Shown here: piece by piece, positions 32,701 to 41,604 of the stretch
Position numbering within the stretch: position 1 is the stretch's first letter
Layout of the letters: every line of letters starts with the position of its first letter
Source of the DNA: DATLHO01 sp035539855
GTDB lineage: Bacteria > Bacteroidota > Ignavibacteria > OLB7
Assembly (NCBI GenBank): GCA_035539855.1
Contig: DATLHO010000110.1
Coordinates: 1 to 56,943 of the forward strand
Length of the DNA stretch: 56,943 nt
Direction: 5' to 3'
Translations under genes and position numbers: made by a program
Notes under the pieces: model-generated
What the model was told of the DNA's origin: nothing
The model's database searches: none
The model's input: only the letters and a program-made list of their open reading frames with translations

Positions 32701-33363
32701 ATGAACACCGAAATGCACGAGATAACGCCTCCGACCGCCGCATCACGAACCGTCAAGCCCTCGGGCGCCACCCTCCTCGCACTCGCATTTGGGCTGGTGA
32801 TCTCCGGCTGCATCGGCGGGCAGCAGACGGTGCAATCGGAAGGGGATGAGTTCAATTCGAAATTCCCGGCCGTGACCGTTTCGGACCGGCGGATCCACTC
32901 CCCCACCGGCGACATGTCGGCGCGGCTGCCCGACGGGTGGGTGACGCTCGACGTCGAGAAGCTCGAGGCGCCGGAGCTCTTCGCCGTCGCCTGCAATCCG
33001 GAGTACACGATCTCGCTCGTCTTCTCCGCGGTCGGGGTCGACAACGATGCACGGAAGGGATTCGATCGCGGAGGGATGGCCGGTCTGGCGGAGGCGAGCC
33101 TGGAGCGCCATCGCAAGCGCAGTGGCGGTCGCGCGATAGCGGTGGCGGATATCGAGGAGTTCGCGATCGGGCGGCGTCGCTTCGGTGCGTACACCTACAC
33201 GACCGATTCTTCACGCACGATGACCCGGGTCGCGGTGTTCTATACGGCGTCGAATCTCTACGAGTGCGCGGTGACGCACCTGACGTTCACCGATCGGGAT
33301 CTTCCGACGCTGAAAACGCTCCGCGAGATCCACCAGCTCGTGCTGGCGTCGGTCGAGTGGTAG
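32701..33363 (+). CDS. Lipoprotein of unknown function
   Basis: The 220-residue protein starts at ATG 32701. A cytoplasmic stretch of about 25 residues precedes the hydrophobic signal LLALAFGLVISGC, whose Cys ends a lipobox. The long basic n-region may mean that a later start (ATG 32713) is used. Mature segments ARLPDGWVTLDVE and ISLVFSAVGVDND resemble PsbP/DUF1795-like folds but are not decisive. It follows the DUF1684 gene and converges on the response regulator gene. Confidence 0.7.
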   Translation: MNTEMHEITPPTAASRTVKPSGATLLALAFGLVISGCIGGQQTVQSEGDEFNSKFPAVTVSDRRIHSPTGDMSARLPDGWVTLDVEKLEAPELFAVACNPEYTISLVFSAVGVDNDARKGFDRGGMAGLAEASLERHRKRSGGRAIAVADIEEFAIGRRRFGAYTYTTDSSRTMTRVAVFYTASNLYECAVTHLTFTDRDLPTLKTLREIHQLVLASVEW

Positions 33364-33388
33364 TCGATCGGGTGGTCGTGATTCGGCG

Positions 33389-33925
33389 CTAGAGACGCCC
33401 GGCGAATCCGGGCTGCGGAGGCGCAAAGCCTTTTGGCGCAAGCCGTGGCAGCGGAGCGGATTGTCCGTTCTGGCCCTCCGCGACGGGGGCGGCCGGCGCC
33501 TCGGCGCTGACGGGCTCCTTCGGACGGTTGATCCAGAAGGCGACCCGCTCGAGCAGTCGGGGGACGGGAAAGGGCTTCGTCAGCAGATCGTTAGCGTGCA
33601 TTTCGGCCAGACGCTCGCGCGACACGTTCTCGGCGGTGACGACGATTACGGGAATCGATCGCGTCTCCGGATCGGCCTTGATCGCGCTCGTGACGTGGTA
33701 GCCGTCGAGCCGCGGCATCTTCAGATCCATCAGGATCAGCGACGGGCGCCAGTCGTGGATGAGCCCGTAGACGGATTCATCCTCGCACCACTTCGTCTCA
33801 TATCCCTCGTGCTGCAGGACGATCTTCAGAGCGCTGGCGATGGCGCGGTTGTCCTCGACGATCAGGATGCGGAGGCGCTCCTGGGTCGAGCCATCGGGGG
33901 TGGTATCGGGCGTGACAGTGTTCAT
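33389..33925 (-). CDS. Single-domain response regulator
   Basis: The 178-residue protein is a CheY-like receiver. LRILIVEDNRAIA carries the acidic metal site (E24, D25), LILMDLKMPRLDGY gives the phosphoacceptor D67, and VIVVTAEN and LLTKPFPVPRLL give the Thr and Lys switch residues. It has no output domain. The last 45 residues are Pro/Ala-rich and disordered. No histidine kinase gene is adjacent, so the partner lies elsewhere. Confidence 0.9.
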   Translation of the reverse strand: MNTVTPDTTPDGSTQERLRILIVEDNRAIASALKIVLQHEGYETKWCEDESVYGLIHDWRPSLILMDLKMPRLDGYHVTSAIKADPETRSIPVIVVTAENVSRERLAEMHANDLLTKPFPVPRLLERVAFWINRPKEPVSAEAPAAPVAEGQNGQSAPLPRLAPKGFAPPQPGFAGRL

Positions 33926-34083
33926 TGGTTGCGGGACCGGCGTGCCATCGGTTCGGGAAACATTACATCCAGGCAGGGAGCCCCACAGCCGACCCCGCCG
34001 AAGTGCCTGTCGCTAAAACCGTGCCGCCCGGCGATTCGCTCACCGATCGACACGACGTCGACCGGCCGCGGTATCCCGCAACG

Positions 34084-34112
34084 AAAAAACCCGCCTCGAG
34101 AGAGACGGGTTT
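34084..34112 (-). terminator. Rho-independent terminator of the tRNA operon
   Basis: On the minus strand AAACCCG and CGGGTTT pair across a CTC-rich loop and are followed directly by TTTTTT. This is the one clear U-tract terminator in the window, placed just after tRNA-Glu. Confidence 0.85.
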
Positions 34113-34116
34113 GAAG

Positions 34117-34188
34117 TACCGCGTACGAGAGTCGAACTCGTGCTACCGCCGTGAGAGGGCGGCGTCCTAACCACTAGACGAACGCGGC
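34117..34188 (-). tRNA. tRNA-Glu (CTC anticodon)
   Basis: The 72-base gene folds into a cloverleaf: acceptor GCCGCGT/ACGCGGT (with a G1-T72 wobble), D arm, and anticodon stem CCGCC/GGCGG with a loop CTCTCAC. The anticodon is CTC. The T arm is complete with GTTCGAC. CCA is not encoded. It is the third gene in a minus-strand trio, followed by a U-tract terminator. Confidence 0.92.
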
Positions 34189-34204
34189 GTGTTTGGTTGT
34201 CGAG

Positions 34205-34277
34205 CTGCCCCGCCAGGGATCGAACCTGGACTCTTCTGATCCAGAGTCAGACGTGTTGCCAGTTACACCACAGGGCA
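34205..34277 (-). tRNA. tRNA-Gln (CTG anticodon)
   Basis: The 73-base gene has a T1-A72 acceptor pair, usual for tRNA-Gln, and the anticodon stem TCTGA/TCAGA with loop CTCTGGA giving anticodon CTG. TTCGATC in the T loop is complete. CCA is not encoded. An exact TAAATTTG box lies 27 bases upstream. Confidence 0.92.
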
Positions 34278-34303
34278 ATGGATTCCTCAAAGCCGGAGAG
34301 CGT

Positions 34304-34311
34304 CAAATTTA
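34304..34311 (-). promoter_or_regulatory. TAnnTTTG promoter upstream of tRNA-Gln
   Basis: TAAATTTG is an exact -7 match 27 bases before the tRNA-Gln gene, suggesting an internal promoter for tRNA-Gln and tRNA-Glu. Confidence 0.55.
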
Positions 34312-34362
34312 ACGCCACCCGGAAACGCAGCACCAGCCACAAACTGTAGCTGACCCTGCTTG

Positions 34363-34436
<74 letters not shown>

Positions 34437-34451
34437 GGAGCAAAAGGATCA

Positions 34452-34459
34452 CAAACATA
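34452..34459 (-). promoter_or_regulatory. TAnnTTTG promoter of the tRNA operon
   Basis: TATGTTTG is an exact -7 match, 16 bases before tRNA-Ala, with TTGACTTG about 16 bases further upstream as a good -33 element. This is the best promoter in the window. Confidence 0.7.
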
Positions 34460-34641
34460 GCCCCGCCACCCGCTGCAAGTCAAGCCGCCCGCGGGGACAA
34501 TCGGTGCGAAAGTGTGAGGAAAAGCGTCACCGCCGATGTCGGGGCTTCCGTATTGCGCTTGCTTGCGTGTTCGCCATATTGGCCGGCCGCTCGTTTGCAC
34601 CAGGCTCGCCGGCGGCACGCTTCCACGCACGCAACCACACG

Positions 34642-35034
34642 ATGATGGCCACTTCGACAGCATTCCTGACGGTTCTCACCGAGCTCGCGCCCGCGCCGAT
34701 CGGACCCTACTCGCAGGCGACGATCGCCGGCGGCGTGCTCTACACGGCCGGTTGTCTCGGCATGGCGCTCGACGGCTCCCTCGTCGGCGACGACGCCGCG
34801 ACGCAGGCCCGACAGGCCCTCGAGAACCTCCGCGCGGTCGTCGAGGCCGGCGGATCGAACCTCGAGAAGGTGGTCAAGACGACGATCTTCCTGAAGGACA
34901 TGAACGACTTCGCCGCGGTCAACGCGGTCTACTCCGAGTTCTTCGACGCGACCCGCCCGGCGCGCTCGACCGTGCAGGTCGCACGCCTGCCGAAGGACGG
35001 CCTCGTCGAAATCGAGGCGATCGCGCTCGTTTAA
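34642..35034 (+). CDS. ridA: RidA family reactive intermediate deaminase
   Basis: The 130-residue protein is a YjgF/RidA enzyme, which hydrolyses reactive enamines made by PLP enzymes. APIGPYSQA, GVLYTAGCLGM, QARQALENLRAVVEAGG and RPARSTVQVARLPKDGLVEIEAIA are the family signature, with the conserved Arg in PARSTV. The start may be ATG 34642 or the next ATG 34645. The gene leads a plus-strand series with the DUF5683 and nuoAB genes. Confidence 0.93.
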   Translation: MMATSTAFLTVLTELAPAPIGPYSQATIAGGVLYTAGCLGMALDGSLVGDDAATQARQALENLRAVVEAGGSNLEKVVKTTIFLKDMNDFAAVNAVYSEFFDATRPARSTVQVARLPKDGLVEIEAIALV

Positions 35035-35035
35035 G

Positions 35036-35635
35036 GTGCATCATACGAACACCATAGCATCCCTCCTCTTCGCCTGCCTCGCCGCCGGCGCCATGGCGCT
35101 CGTCGATCCGACGGCAGCCTCGGCGCAGGACACGACGAAGGTGACGCCGGATTCCGTGCGCTCGGCGGTCGATTCGGCGGCGCCGATCCGTCCGTCGCAG
35201 CCGCCGGCGCCGGGGTACGTGATGACGAAGTCTCCGACGGTCGCGGTTGTGCTGTCGGTCGTTCCGGGGGGCGGGCAGCTCTACAACGAGCAGTACCTCA
35301 AGTCCGCGGCGTTCGTTAGCGTCGCGAGCTTCTTCGCCGTCCAGACGATTCGCAACCACGTCCGCTTCCTCGAGAAGGTCGACGAGGTCAACGCCATACC
35401 GCTCGACGACACAACCGGCGCGGCCGCGTTTCCGAAGCGGGAGCGGGAGTTCTACCGCGACAATCGCGACCTCAACGCGGCGTACTTCATCGGCGTGCAG
35501 ATCCTCTCGATGATCGACGCCTACGTCGGCGCGCACCTCTTCGACTTCGACGTCGACAACGGAGAGGACGGATTGTCCTCCCGACTGTACCTCGATCCCG
35601 AGCGCATGGGCGTGGGCGTGATGATGCGCTGGTGA
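35036..35635 (+). CDS. DUF5683 membrane protein
   Basis: The 199-residue protein has an N-terminal signal (ALVDPTAASAQD) and a DUF5683-type core: AVVLSVVPGGGQLYNEQYLKSAAFV, then a hydrophobic helix and NAAYFIGVQILSMIDAYVGAH. Such proteins are common in Bacteroidota and have no known role. The start is GTG 35036, directly after the ridA stop. It is followed by nuoA after a 105-base gap with its own promoter. Confidence 0.82.
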   Translation: MHHTNTIASLLFACLAAGAMALVDPTAASAQDTTKVTPDSVRSAVDSAAPIRPSQPPAPGYVMTKSPTVAVVLSVVPGGGQLYNEQYLKSAAFVSVASFFAVQTIRNHVRFLEKVDEVNAIPLDDTTGAAAFPKREREFYRDNRDLNAAYFIGVQILSMIDAYVGAHLFDFDVDNGEDGLSSRLYLDPERMGVGVMMRW

Positions 35636-35697
35636 TCGCCGCCTCTTACAACTCGTAAACCGCCGCGGCCGGCGATTCGAGAACTTCCGCTCTTTCG

Positions 35698-35705
35698 TAC
35701 CTTTG
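35698..35705 (+). promoter_or_regulatory. TAnnTTTG promoter of nuoAB
   Basis: TACCTTTG is an exact -7 match, 35 bases before the nuoA start. It gives nuoA-nuoB their own promoter separate from ridA. Confidence 0.6.
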
Positions 35706-35740
35706 CCTGCTTCGACAGACTCACGGCAGCATCGAATCTC

Positions 35741-36097
35741 ATGGTAGAGCAATACATCCCGGTGATCGCCATGCTCCTCGTCGGACTCGGGTTCGGCGTG
35801 GTCGCGGCCAAGGCGCACGAATGGCTCGGTCCGCACCGGCCGACGCGCGAGAAGCAGAGCACGTACGAGTCGGGCATGCCCCCGGTCTCCAACGCCCGCG
35901 AGCGTTTCCCTGTGAAATTCTATCTCGTGGCGATGCTCTTCATACTATTCGACATCGAAATCGTCTTCATGTATCCGTGGGCGGTCTCGTTCCACGAGCT
36001 GGGGGATTTCGCACTGGCCGCGATGTTGCTCTTCATCGTCACGCTGCTCGTCGGCTATGTCTACATCGTGAAAAAGGGAGCGCTGAAATGGGACTGA
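35741..36097 (+). CDS. nuoA: NADH-quinone oxidoreductase subunit A
   Basis: The 118-residue subunit has three membrane helices and the conserved loop YESGMPPVSNARERFPVKFYLVAMLFILFD, cited here in pieces as YESG, RFPVKFY and LFILFDIE. The acidic FDIE pair takes part in the quinone-site region. Length is typical. Its stop overlaps the nuoB start by 10 bases, so translation is coupled. Confidence 0.95.
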   Translation: MVEQYIPVIAMLLVGLGFGVVAAKAHEWLGPHRPTREKQSTYESGMPPVSNARERFPVKFYLVAMLFILFDIEIVFMYPWAVSFHELGDFALAAMLLFIVTLLVGYVYIVKKGALKWD

Positions 36098-36591
36098 ATG
36101 AACAGCTCGAGAAGGATGGCTTTCTGACGACGACGGTCGAGGCGGCGATCAACTGGGCGCGCAAGAACTCGGTGTGGCCGATGCCGCTGGGGATCTCCTG
36201 CTGCGCGATCGAGATGATGGCGTTCGCCGGCCCGCGCTTCGACGTGGCGCGCTTCGGCTCGGAGCGCTTCAGCTTCTCGCCGCGTCAGTCGGACCTTCTG
36301 ATCGTCGCCGGAACGGTGACGTACAAGATGTCCTGGGTCGTGCGCAAGATCTACGACCAGATGCCCGATCCGAAGTGGGTGCTCTCGATGGGTGCCTGCG
36401 CGAGCTCGGGCGGCATGTTCCGCTCGTACGCCGTGGTGCAGGGAATCGACCAGTTCATCCCGGTCGACGTCTTCGTCGCCGGTTGCCCGCCTCGTCCCGA
36501 GAACCTGATCCGCGGACTGATGGCGATCCAGGAGAAGATCTCGAACTCGAAGGGCGCCCTCATCGAGCGCTCGCCGGTGCTGATCGACTAA
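36088..36591 (+). CDS. nuoB: NADH-quinone oxidoreductase subunit B
   Basis: The 167-residue subunit holds cluster N2, the last iron-sulfur centre before quinone. The four ligands are C38 and C39 (ISCCAIEM), C104 (GACASSGG) and C133 (AGCPPRPE). The rest matches NuoB, with DLLIVAGTVTYKM and YAVVQGIDQFIPVDV. It is coupled to nuoA and followed by an 88-base near-palindrome; nuoC and nuoD are not adjacent. Confidence 0.96.
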   Translation: MGLNEQLEKDGFLTTTVEAAINWARKNSVWPMPLGISCCAIEMMAFAGPRFDVARFGSERFSFSPRQSDLLIVAGTVTYKMSWVVRKIYDQMPDPKWVLSMGACASSGGMFRSYAVVQGIDQFIPVDVFVAGCPPRPENLIRGLMAIQEKISNSKGALIERSPVLID

Positions 36592-36635
36592 CGCGGCAAC
36601 GCAAACACGACCAGCGCGCACACGTCATTCTCGCA

Positions 36636-36723
36636 AGCGAAGCGCCGCGGGAATCTGTCTTCGGCGGTAGCCGTCCCGTACGGACCCGCTACCGCGGAAG
36701 ACAGATCTCCGCGGCGCTTCGCT
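36636..36723. repeat. 88-base near-perfect inverted repeat between convergent genes
   Basis: The arms are symmetrical about 36679.5, whose core CCGTACGG (36676-36683) is itself a palindrome. By my reading about 38 of 44 pairs match, including AGCGAAGCGCCGCGG with CCGCGGCGCTTCGCT and ATCTGTCTTC with GAAGACAGAT. It lies between nuoB and the outer-membrane protein gene, which converge, so it may end both transcripts or be a mobile palindrome. Confidence 0.8.
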
Positions 36724-36729
36724 CAAGAG

Positions 36730-37533
36730 TCATCTCCCTTCCTCTCGCAGATACGGTGTTATCGGGGTCGACTCTCCTGTCGACCCGACGATGACTGCGA
36801 GCCCGATGCGCAGCTCGTGCGGCCGCCAGTCGACGCCGTCGACCGGCGATCCGAGCGCGAAGACACCGCCGACCTCCGGTCGCAGAAGCACCGTCCCCGC
36901 CGGAATCTCCATGCCGACGCCGGCGACCAGACCGAGCCACGGCGCCGCGTCGAGCGAGCCCGCGGCGATCGCGCGCTCGGTCGCACCATCGAGGTACGTC
37001 GCCTGCTCGGGCGCGATCAGTCGCTCCGACTGGTCGAACGTCGTGCTCAGTGGAAGGACCGCGACCAGTCCGCCGGAGACGACCAGCGGACTCACCGCGT
37101 GCCAGCGGACGACCGGCTCCAGGCGCAGCTCCAGCCGCTCGACCGCGGTGCGGTACTCGACGACGACATCGCTCCGCGAGCCCGTCGGGTCACTCGCCGA
37201 GCCGATGCTCTCCTCGGCCGTGAACGGCGACGACGCTAATCCGATACCGAGCCGGGCGGAGACTTCGAGCGGTAGATCCGCGAAGCGCCATCCGAGCTCG
37301 CCGCCGGCATAGAAGTCCCCGCCGTTTGCCGCCTCCATGCGATTCTCCTCCCGCAGACAGCTCGGCGCGCCCGGCAGATCGCGCACGTCCGACGTCGGCA
37401 CGCCGAGTCCGCCCTGCACCCACGCCCCGTATCGCCACGGCGTCCCCTGCGCATGCGCCGGTACGCCGCCCGCGAGCGCGAGAAGCGTCAGAGCCACCAT
37501 CGATCCGCCGAGTCGTTTCAGTCGCATGTGCAT
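36730..37533 (-). CDS. Outer-membrane beta-barrel protein
   Basis: The 267-residue protein has a signal peptide (ALTLLALAGGVPAHAQ) and then alternating strands that suit a small outer-membrane barrel: FYAGGELGWRFADLPLEVSARLGIGL, RLELRLEPVVRWHAV, LVVSGGLVAVLPL and PHELRIGLAVIVG. No Cys pair with known function is seen. A GAGGA ribosome binding site precedes ATG 37533 (or 37527). It starts 32 bases after the giant T9SS protein and is cotranscribed with it, so it may serve it. Confidence 0.78.
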   Translation of the reverse strand: MHMRLKRLGGSMVALTLLALAGGVPAHAQGTPWRYGAWVQGGLGVPTSDVRDLPGAPSCLREENRMEAANGGDFYAGGELGWRFADLPLEVSARLGIGLASSPFTAEESIGSASDPTGSRSDVVVEYRTAVERLELRLEPVVRWHAVSPLVVSGGLVAVLPLSTTFDQSERLIAPEQATYLDGATERAIAAGSLDAAPWLGLVAGVGMEIPAGTVLLRPEVGGVFALGSPVDGVDWRPHELRIGLAVIVGSTGESTPITPYLREEGR

Positions 37534-37565
37534 TGTTCCTCGTCCGTCGATCGCCCGGGACGTCG

Positions 37566-40500
37566 TCATCGCGCGAGCGTGACCCCGTGGCGCTCCACAT
37601 GGTTCGCCGAGCGCACCTCGAGCAGGTAGAATCCGGCGGGGACGTCGCCGACGTCGAGCACGAGATCCTGCGATCCTCCGGAGATGTCGCCGTCGTACAA
37701 GACTGCCGCGCCGCGACCGATCGCGTCGACGAGCGTGACCGTGACACGCGCGCTCGCGTCGGATTCGAGCGCGAGTCGCAAGCGCTCCGACGCCGGATTC
37801 GGGCTCACGCCCCTGAGGAGCACGGTCCCGGCGATCCTGATGAAGCGCCCGCCGCCGATGCTGCAGATGCCGAGTGTCGTGAACGCGCCGTCGCTCGTCG
37901 TGACCGTCCACTGCGGCGCGTCGACCGATGCGCTCGCGATGCGCAGCGGTGTGCGCTCGGCCGCACCGACGAGCACGCGCATGTCGAGCACCAGAAGCGC
38001 TCCGGACTCCGGCACCGGACCGCTGTACTCGAGCTGGACGACGCGCTCGGCGCCGACAGTGCTCTCGCCGACGATCGTCGCGACGCCGCCGGCGTTCGGC
38101 GTGCCGACACCGTCGAGCCCGAGCATCGTGTAGTCCCACCGGATCTCCGCCCGCACCACACCGACGTCCTCTCCCTCGATCGCGTGACGCACCGACAGCG
38201 GAATCCCGATGCGCGAATCGACCCATCCGCTCGTGTCCGGCAGCGAGAGCGCGAGCGTGCGCGCTGCCTCGTAGGTACCGCTGGCGACGAGCTCGGCGCT
38301 CGCGGGACAGGCTCCGCTTCGACGGGCGCGCACGAGCGTCGTGAACGGCGCCGGCGCACTCGAGCGGTATTCGACGACGACGGGAAGCCCGGCTCCGGCT
38401 GGGAGCGTGAACGATCCCGTGGGAGCGATGATGGCCAGACCGGGCACCGCGTCGGCGAGCGTCAGCGCGTCGACGACGAGGTCGATCGAGCCGGTGTTCC
38501 GCAGCATCGCGGTGCGCGTCGACGGCACGTTGGGCGCCAGCGTTCCGAAGTCGAGCGATCCTGTCAGCTCGAGCGCCGCGCGCGCGACGACGATGCGCAC
38601 CGGGATGTCGAGCGCGATCGCGCACGGCTCGGCGCGTACCCGTAGCGTGCCTTCGCGGACTCCGCTGGTGCCGAGGAAGTCGACCTCGACGACGCTCGTC
38701 TCGCCCGGCGCCAGCGTCGCGTCGGAGACGCCGATGACGCGGAAGCCGGCGCCGTCGATCGAGACGTCGCGCAGGTCGAGCGCGACGTCGCCGGTGTTCG
38801 TCAGACGCAGCGTGCCGCCGGCCGGCAGCAGGCAGTCCTCCATCGTGCCGAGATCGAGCGTGTCGTCGCTGGTGCCGAGCGCCGCCATCTCGTGCGAGCC
38901 CGTCAGCGTGATCTCGAGGATCGTGTCGCACGGCGAGGTCGCGATGCGCAGCGTGTCGGCGAACGCGCCGCGGTCGCGCGGCCGAAAGCGTACGGCGATC
39001 GGCGCGCGCGCCCCGGGGGCGAGCTCGAATCCCTCTGCGGTCTCAACGATGAAGATCGGCGTCGACGTGCGGAGCCGGTCGAGTCGCATCGCGGTCGAGC
39101 CGCGGTTGGTGATCGTGACCTCCGCGAGCGAATCCCCCATGCAAGGTCCGATCCTCCCGAAGTCGATCGCGACCCGGGAGAGCACCGGCTCGACCCCGAC
39201 GCGGCGCGTCTCGATGGGGTTCGTCAGCAGATAGCCGCCGGGACTGACGCCGTTCCAGACGCGAAGCTGGGTCGTGTAGGCGCCGAACGCCGGAGGCGTG
39301 AACCGAAGCGACGCGACGATCGAGTCGCCGGGCGCGATGAGTGTTCCGGCGGGCGGAGCCGTGACGGTGAATGCGGGGGCGCCGGGTCCCCGCACCTGGA
39401 TGCTGTCGAAGCGCAGGGGCTCCTCGCCGACGCTCCTGACGACGACCGGCGCCACGACCGAGCCGCCGTCACCGCAGCCGACCTCGGGCACGACGACCGT
39501 GCGCACGTCGATGCCGGCGCCGCGCAGCCGTTGTCCCGACAGGTCGATCGTCACCGGCGCGCCGCACGGCGCGAGCGCGAGCGTGGCGCGTCCGGAGACG
39601 GTGCCCGGCGCCGGCGGCGCGAACCGCACCGTCAGCGCGAGCGTGTCGCCGATGCCGACGGTCGTCGGAAGCGACGGGGCGACGAGCGAGAACGGACCGG
39701 TGAATGCGACCGACGAGATCACGACCGGTCCGGTGCCGCGGTTGACGACGTGGAGGATCGTGTCCCGCGTCGGGGCGGAGGCTCCGACGGCGGCGAAGAC
39801 GACGACGCGCTCGACGGCTTCGACGGCCAGGCTGTCGCGCGAGACATCGATGGGAATCCTCAATGGCCTGGCCCCGCTCGTCGTGGTCGTGACGATCGCG
39901 GTGTCGAGCACGCGTCCGTAGCCGGGCAGCGCGATGCGGATGCCGAGCGGGCGGGTGCCTCCGGGTGCGACGATGAAGGGTGGATCCGGGTAGAGGCGGA
40001 TGCCGCCTCCGGTGAAGCTCACGCTCGAGACCTCGATCGGAACGCCGCCGAAGTTCGCCAGGCCGATCGTCGTGTCGAGGACCGGAGCGCAGGTGCGCGC
40101 GACGACCGGCGCGGCGCGGAAGGGCTCGCGCAGGCGCATGCCGGCCGGCATCGCGTAGGCGTCGTAGTGCGAGTCGCCGAAGATCTGCACGTTGACCGGC
40201 TCGGCGGCGGCGACCCGGTGCGGTCCGGGCTGGATCTCGACGAGCGCGGTCCAGTAGGCGCCGTCGCCGTAGGGGATCGTGAAGCCGACCGGGGCGCCGT
40301 CGAGGCGCACGCTGTTGCGCGCGCCGGTCGGCGCGGTGATCATCGCCCAGTGCCGCCACGGGACCGATTGCTCGGCGGTGAGACCGCGCGGCGCGAGCGT
40401 CGGCGTCGACCACTCGAAGCGCGGCGCATACGAATCGGTCGGGTTGACGATCGCCATCGACGGGTCGCTGTCGATGACCGCGGCGCCGCCGTTGACCGCC

Positions 40501-41468
40501 CGGCGCGTGCCGATCTGTACCAGCAGCACCGGCTGCGATGCCTCGACGATCGTGGCCCCGTCGGTCAGGAACTCGTGCACCGCGCCGGCGCCGAGCGTGA
40601 CGATGCGAAGGCCGTTGACGCGAACCTCCGTGCCGGCCGCGCGTGCGTGCACGCGGTAGCGCCCCCGCCCCTGCTCGACCAGCTTCGTCGTGTAGAAGGT
40701 GCGTCCCCAGTCGGCGACCGGGACCATCTGCTCCAGCAGCGTGTTGTACGCGCTGACCGAGTCGGTCGGCACGGCGCGATGCCCGGAGATGACCGCCACC
40801 GGACGATCGGAGGTGATGCGCGTCCCGCTGAGGTCGGTGCCGGCCGGCTGCGAGGGGATGATCTGATAGATCTCACCGCGGTCGAGCGTCACGCCGAACT
40901 GCACGCCGGCGTCGTTGCCGCCCTTGGTCTGGACCGACGGGACGATCCGCACCTCCGTGTCGTCCTCGGTCGCGATCACGGCGACGACGCCACCGCGGAG
41001 GTTCGGGATCGGCGCGACCGGGACGCCGGGGTACGACGCGGCGAGGTATTCGAAGCCGAGCGATTCGCTCGGCAGCGCGAGGTAGCCGTCGGTCAGCGCC
41101 CACGCGTCGTTGACGGCGTTGACGGTCACCGGCTCGGTGCTCGTGATCCTGATCGATCGGCTCGCGCGGTACTCGCGCTCGAGCAGCATCACCGAATCCG
41201 CGGGGATCACCCGCTCCCATCGCTGTCCCGACCCGATCGTGACCGTCTCGCTCGTTCCGTACTCGGTGAAGCTCAGCGTGACCGTGGCGGTGTTCGTCGC
41301 GGTGATGTTCAGCCGCAGCGCGTGGGCTCCGTTTGCGAACTCGACCGACGGCAGCGCCACGTAGAACTCCCGCCCGCTCGCGGCAACCGGCGCCTGCGCC
41401 GCGAGCCGGTCCGGCGCCAGCAGCGGCAGAAGCAGAGCCATCGTCAGGAAGAAGCGAGCGAGCGACAT
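37566..41468 (-). CDS. Giant T9SS protein with IgGFc-binding and choice-of-anchor domains
   Basis: The 1300-residue protein has a signal peptide (ending LAAQ), an IgGFc-binding N-terminal domain (about 30-430, with GREFYVALPSVEFANG and DGAYWTALVEIQPGPH), then seven or so choice-of-anchor D beta-sandwich repeats of about 100 residues to 1100, each with a GTG.VT or ...VRF.P pattern. A cohesin-like stretch and a C-terminal Por sorting domain (SPNPASERLRL... to VTLAR) finish it. It is likely a cell-surface adhesin or matrix protein exported by type IX secretion. The outer-membrane protein follows. Confidence 0.85.
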   Translation of the reverse strand: MSLARFFLTMALLLPLLAPDRLAAQAPVAASGREFYVALPSVEFANGAHALRLNITATNTATVTLSFTEYGTSETVTIGSGQRWERVIPADSVMLLEREYRASRSIRITSTEPVTVNAVNDAWALTDGYLALPSESLGFEYLAASYPGVPVAPIPNLRGGVVAVIATEDDTEVRIVPSVQTKGGNDAGVQFGVTLDRGEIYQIIPSQPAGTDLSGTRITSDRPVAVISGHRAVPTDSVSAYNTLLEQMVPVADWGRTFYTTKLVEQGRGRYRVHARAAGTEVRVNGLRIVTLGAGAVHEFLTDGATIVEASQPVLLVQIGTRRAVNGGAAVIDSDPSMAIVNPTDSYAPRFEWSTPTLAPRGLTAEQSVPWRHWAMITAPTGARNSVRLDGAPVGFTIPYGDGAYWTALVEIQPGPHRVAAAEPVNVQIFGDSHYDAYAMPAGMRLREPFRAAPVVARTCAPVLDTTIGLANFGGVPIEVSSVSFTGGGIRLYPDPPFIVAPGGTRPLGIRIALPGYGRVLDTAIVTTTTSGARPLRIPIDVSRDSLAVEAVERVVVFAAVGASAPTRDTILHVVNRGTGPVVISSVAFTGPFSLVAPSLPTTVGIGDTLALTVRFAPPAPGTVSGRATLALAPCGAPVTIDLSGQRLRGAGIDVRTVVVPEVGCGDGGSVVAPVVVRSVGEEPLRFDSIQVRGPGAPAFTVTAPPAGTLIAPGDSIVASLRFTPPAFGAYTTQLRVWNGVSPGGYLLTNPIETRRVGVEPVLSRVAIDFGRIGPCMGDSLAEVTITNRGSTAMRLDRLRTSTPIFIVETAEGFELAPGARAPIAVRFRPRDRGAFADTLRIATSPCDTILEITLTGSHEMAALGTSDDTLDLGTMEDCLLPAGGTLRLTNTGDVALDLRDVSIDGAGFRVIGVSDATLAPGETSVVEVDFLGTSGVREGTLRVRAEPCAIALDIPVRIVVARAALELTGSLDFGTLAPNVPSTRTAMLRNTGSIDLVVDALTLADAVPGLAIIAPTGSFTLPAGAGLPVVVEYRSSAPAPFTTLVRARRSGACPASAELVASGTYEAARTLALSLPDTSGWVDSRIGIPLSVRHAIEGEDVGVVRAEIRWDYTMLGLDGVGTPNAGGVATIVGESTVGAERVVQLEYSGPVPESGALLVLDMRVLVGAAERTPLRIASASVDAPQWTVTTSDGAFTTLGICSIGGGRFIRIAGTVLLRGVSPNPASERLRLALESDASARVTVTLVDAIGRGAAVLYDGDISGGSQDLVLDVGDVPAGFYLLEVRSANHVERHGVTLAR

Positions 41469-41604
41469 ATTTTCCGTTCCAACCCGTTGCGATGCTCAGG
41501 CGGCATCCGTAGTTTGACATCGGCGCGGGACCGGGCCGCTCCCGGGATCTATATCCCGCCGCCATTACATGCGTGCGTATTCTGTGGTGCTGCGCACGCT
41601 GTCT

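Noticed and set aside
33398..33414. CCCGG/CCGGG hairpin at the 3' end of the response regulator gene
   Set aside because: The stem is only five bases and lies in the coding region, so it is not called a terminator.
36730..38931. A long minus-strand frame that joins the barrel to an upstream stretch
   Set aside because: Only the part after ATG 37533 has a signal peptide and barrel strands. The upstream part is a shadow of the T9SS protein.
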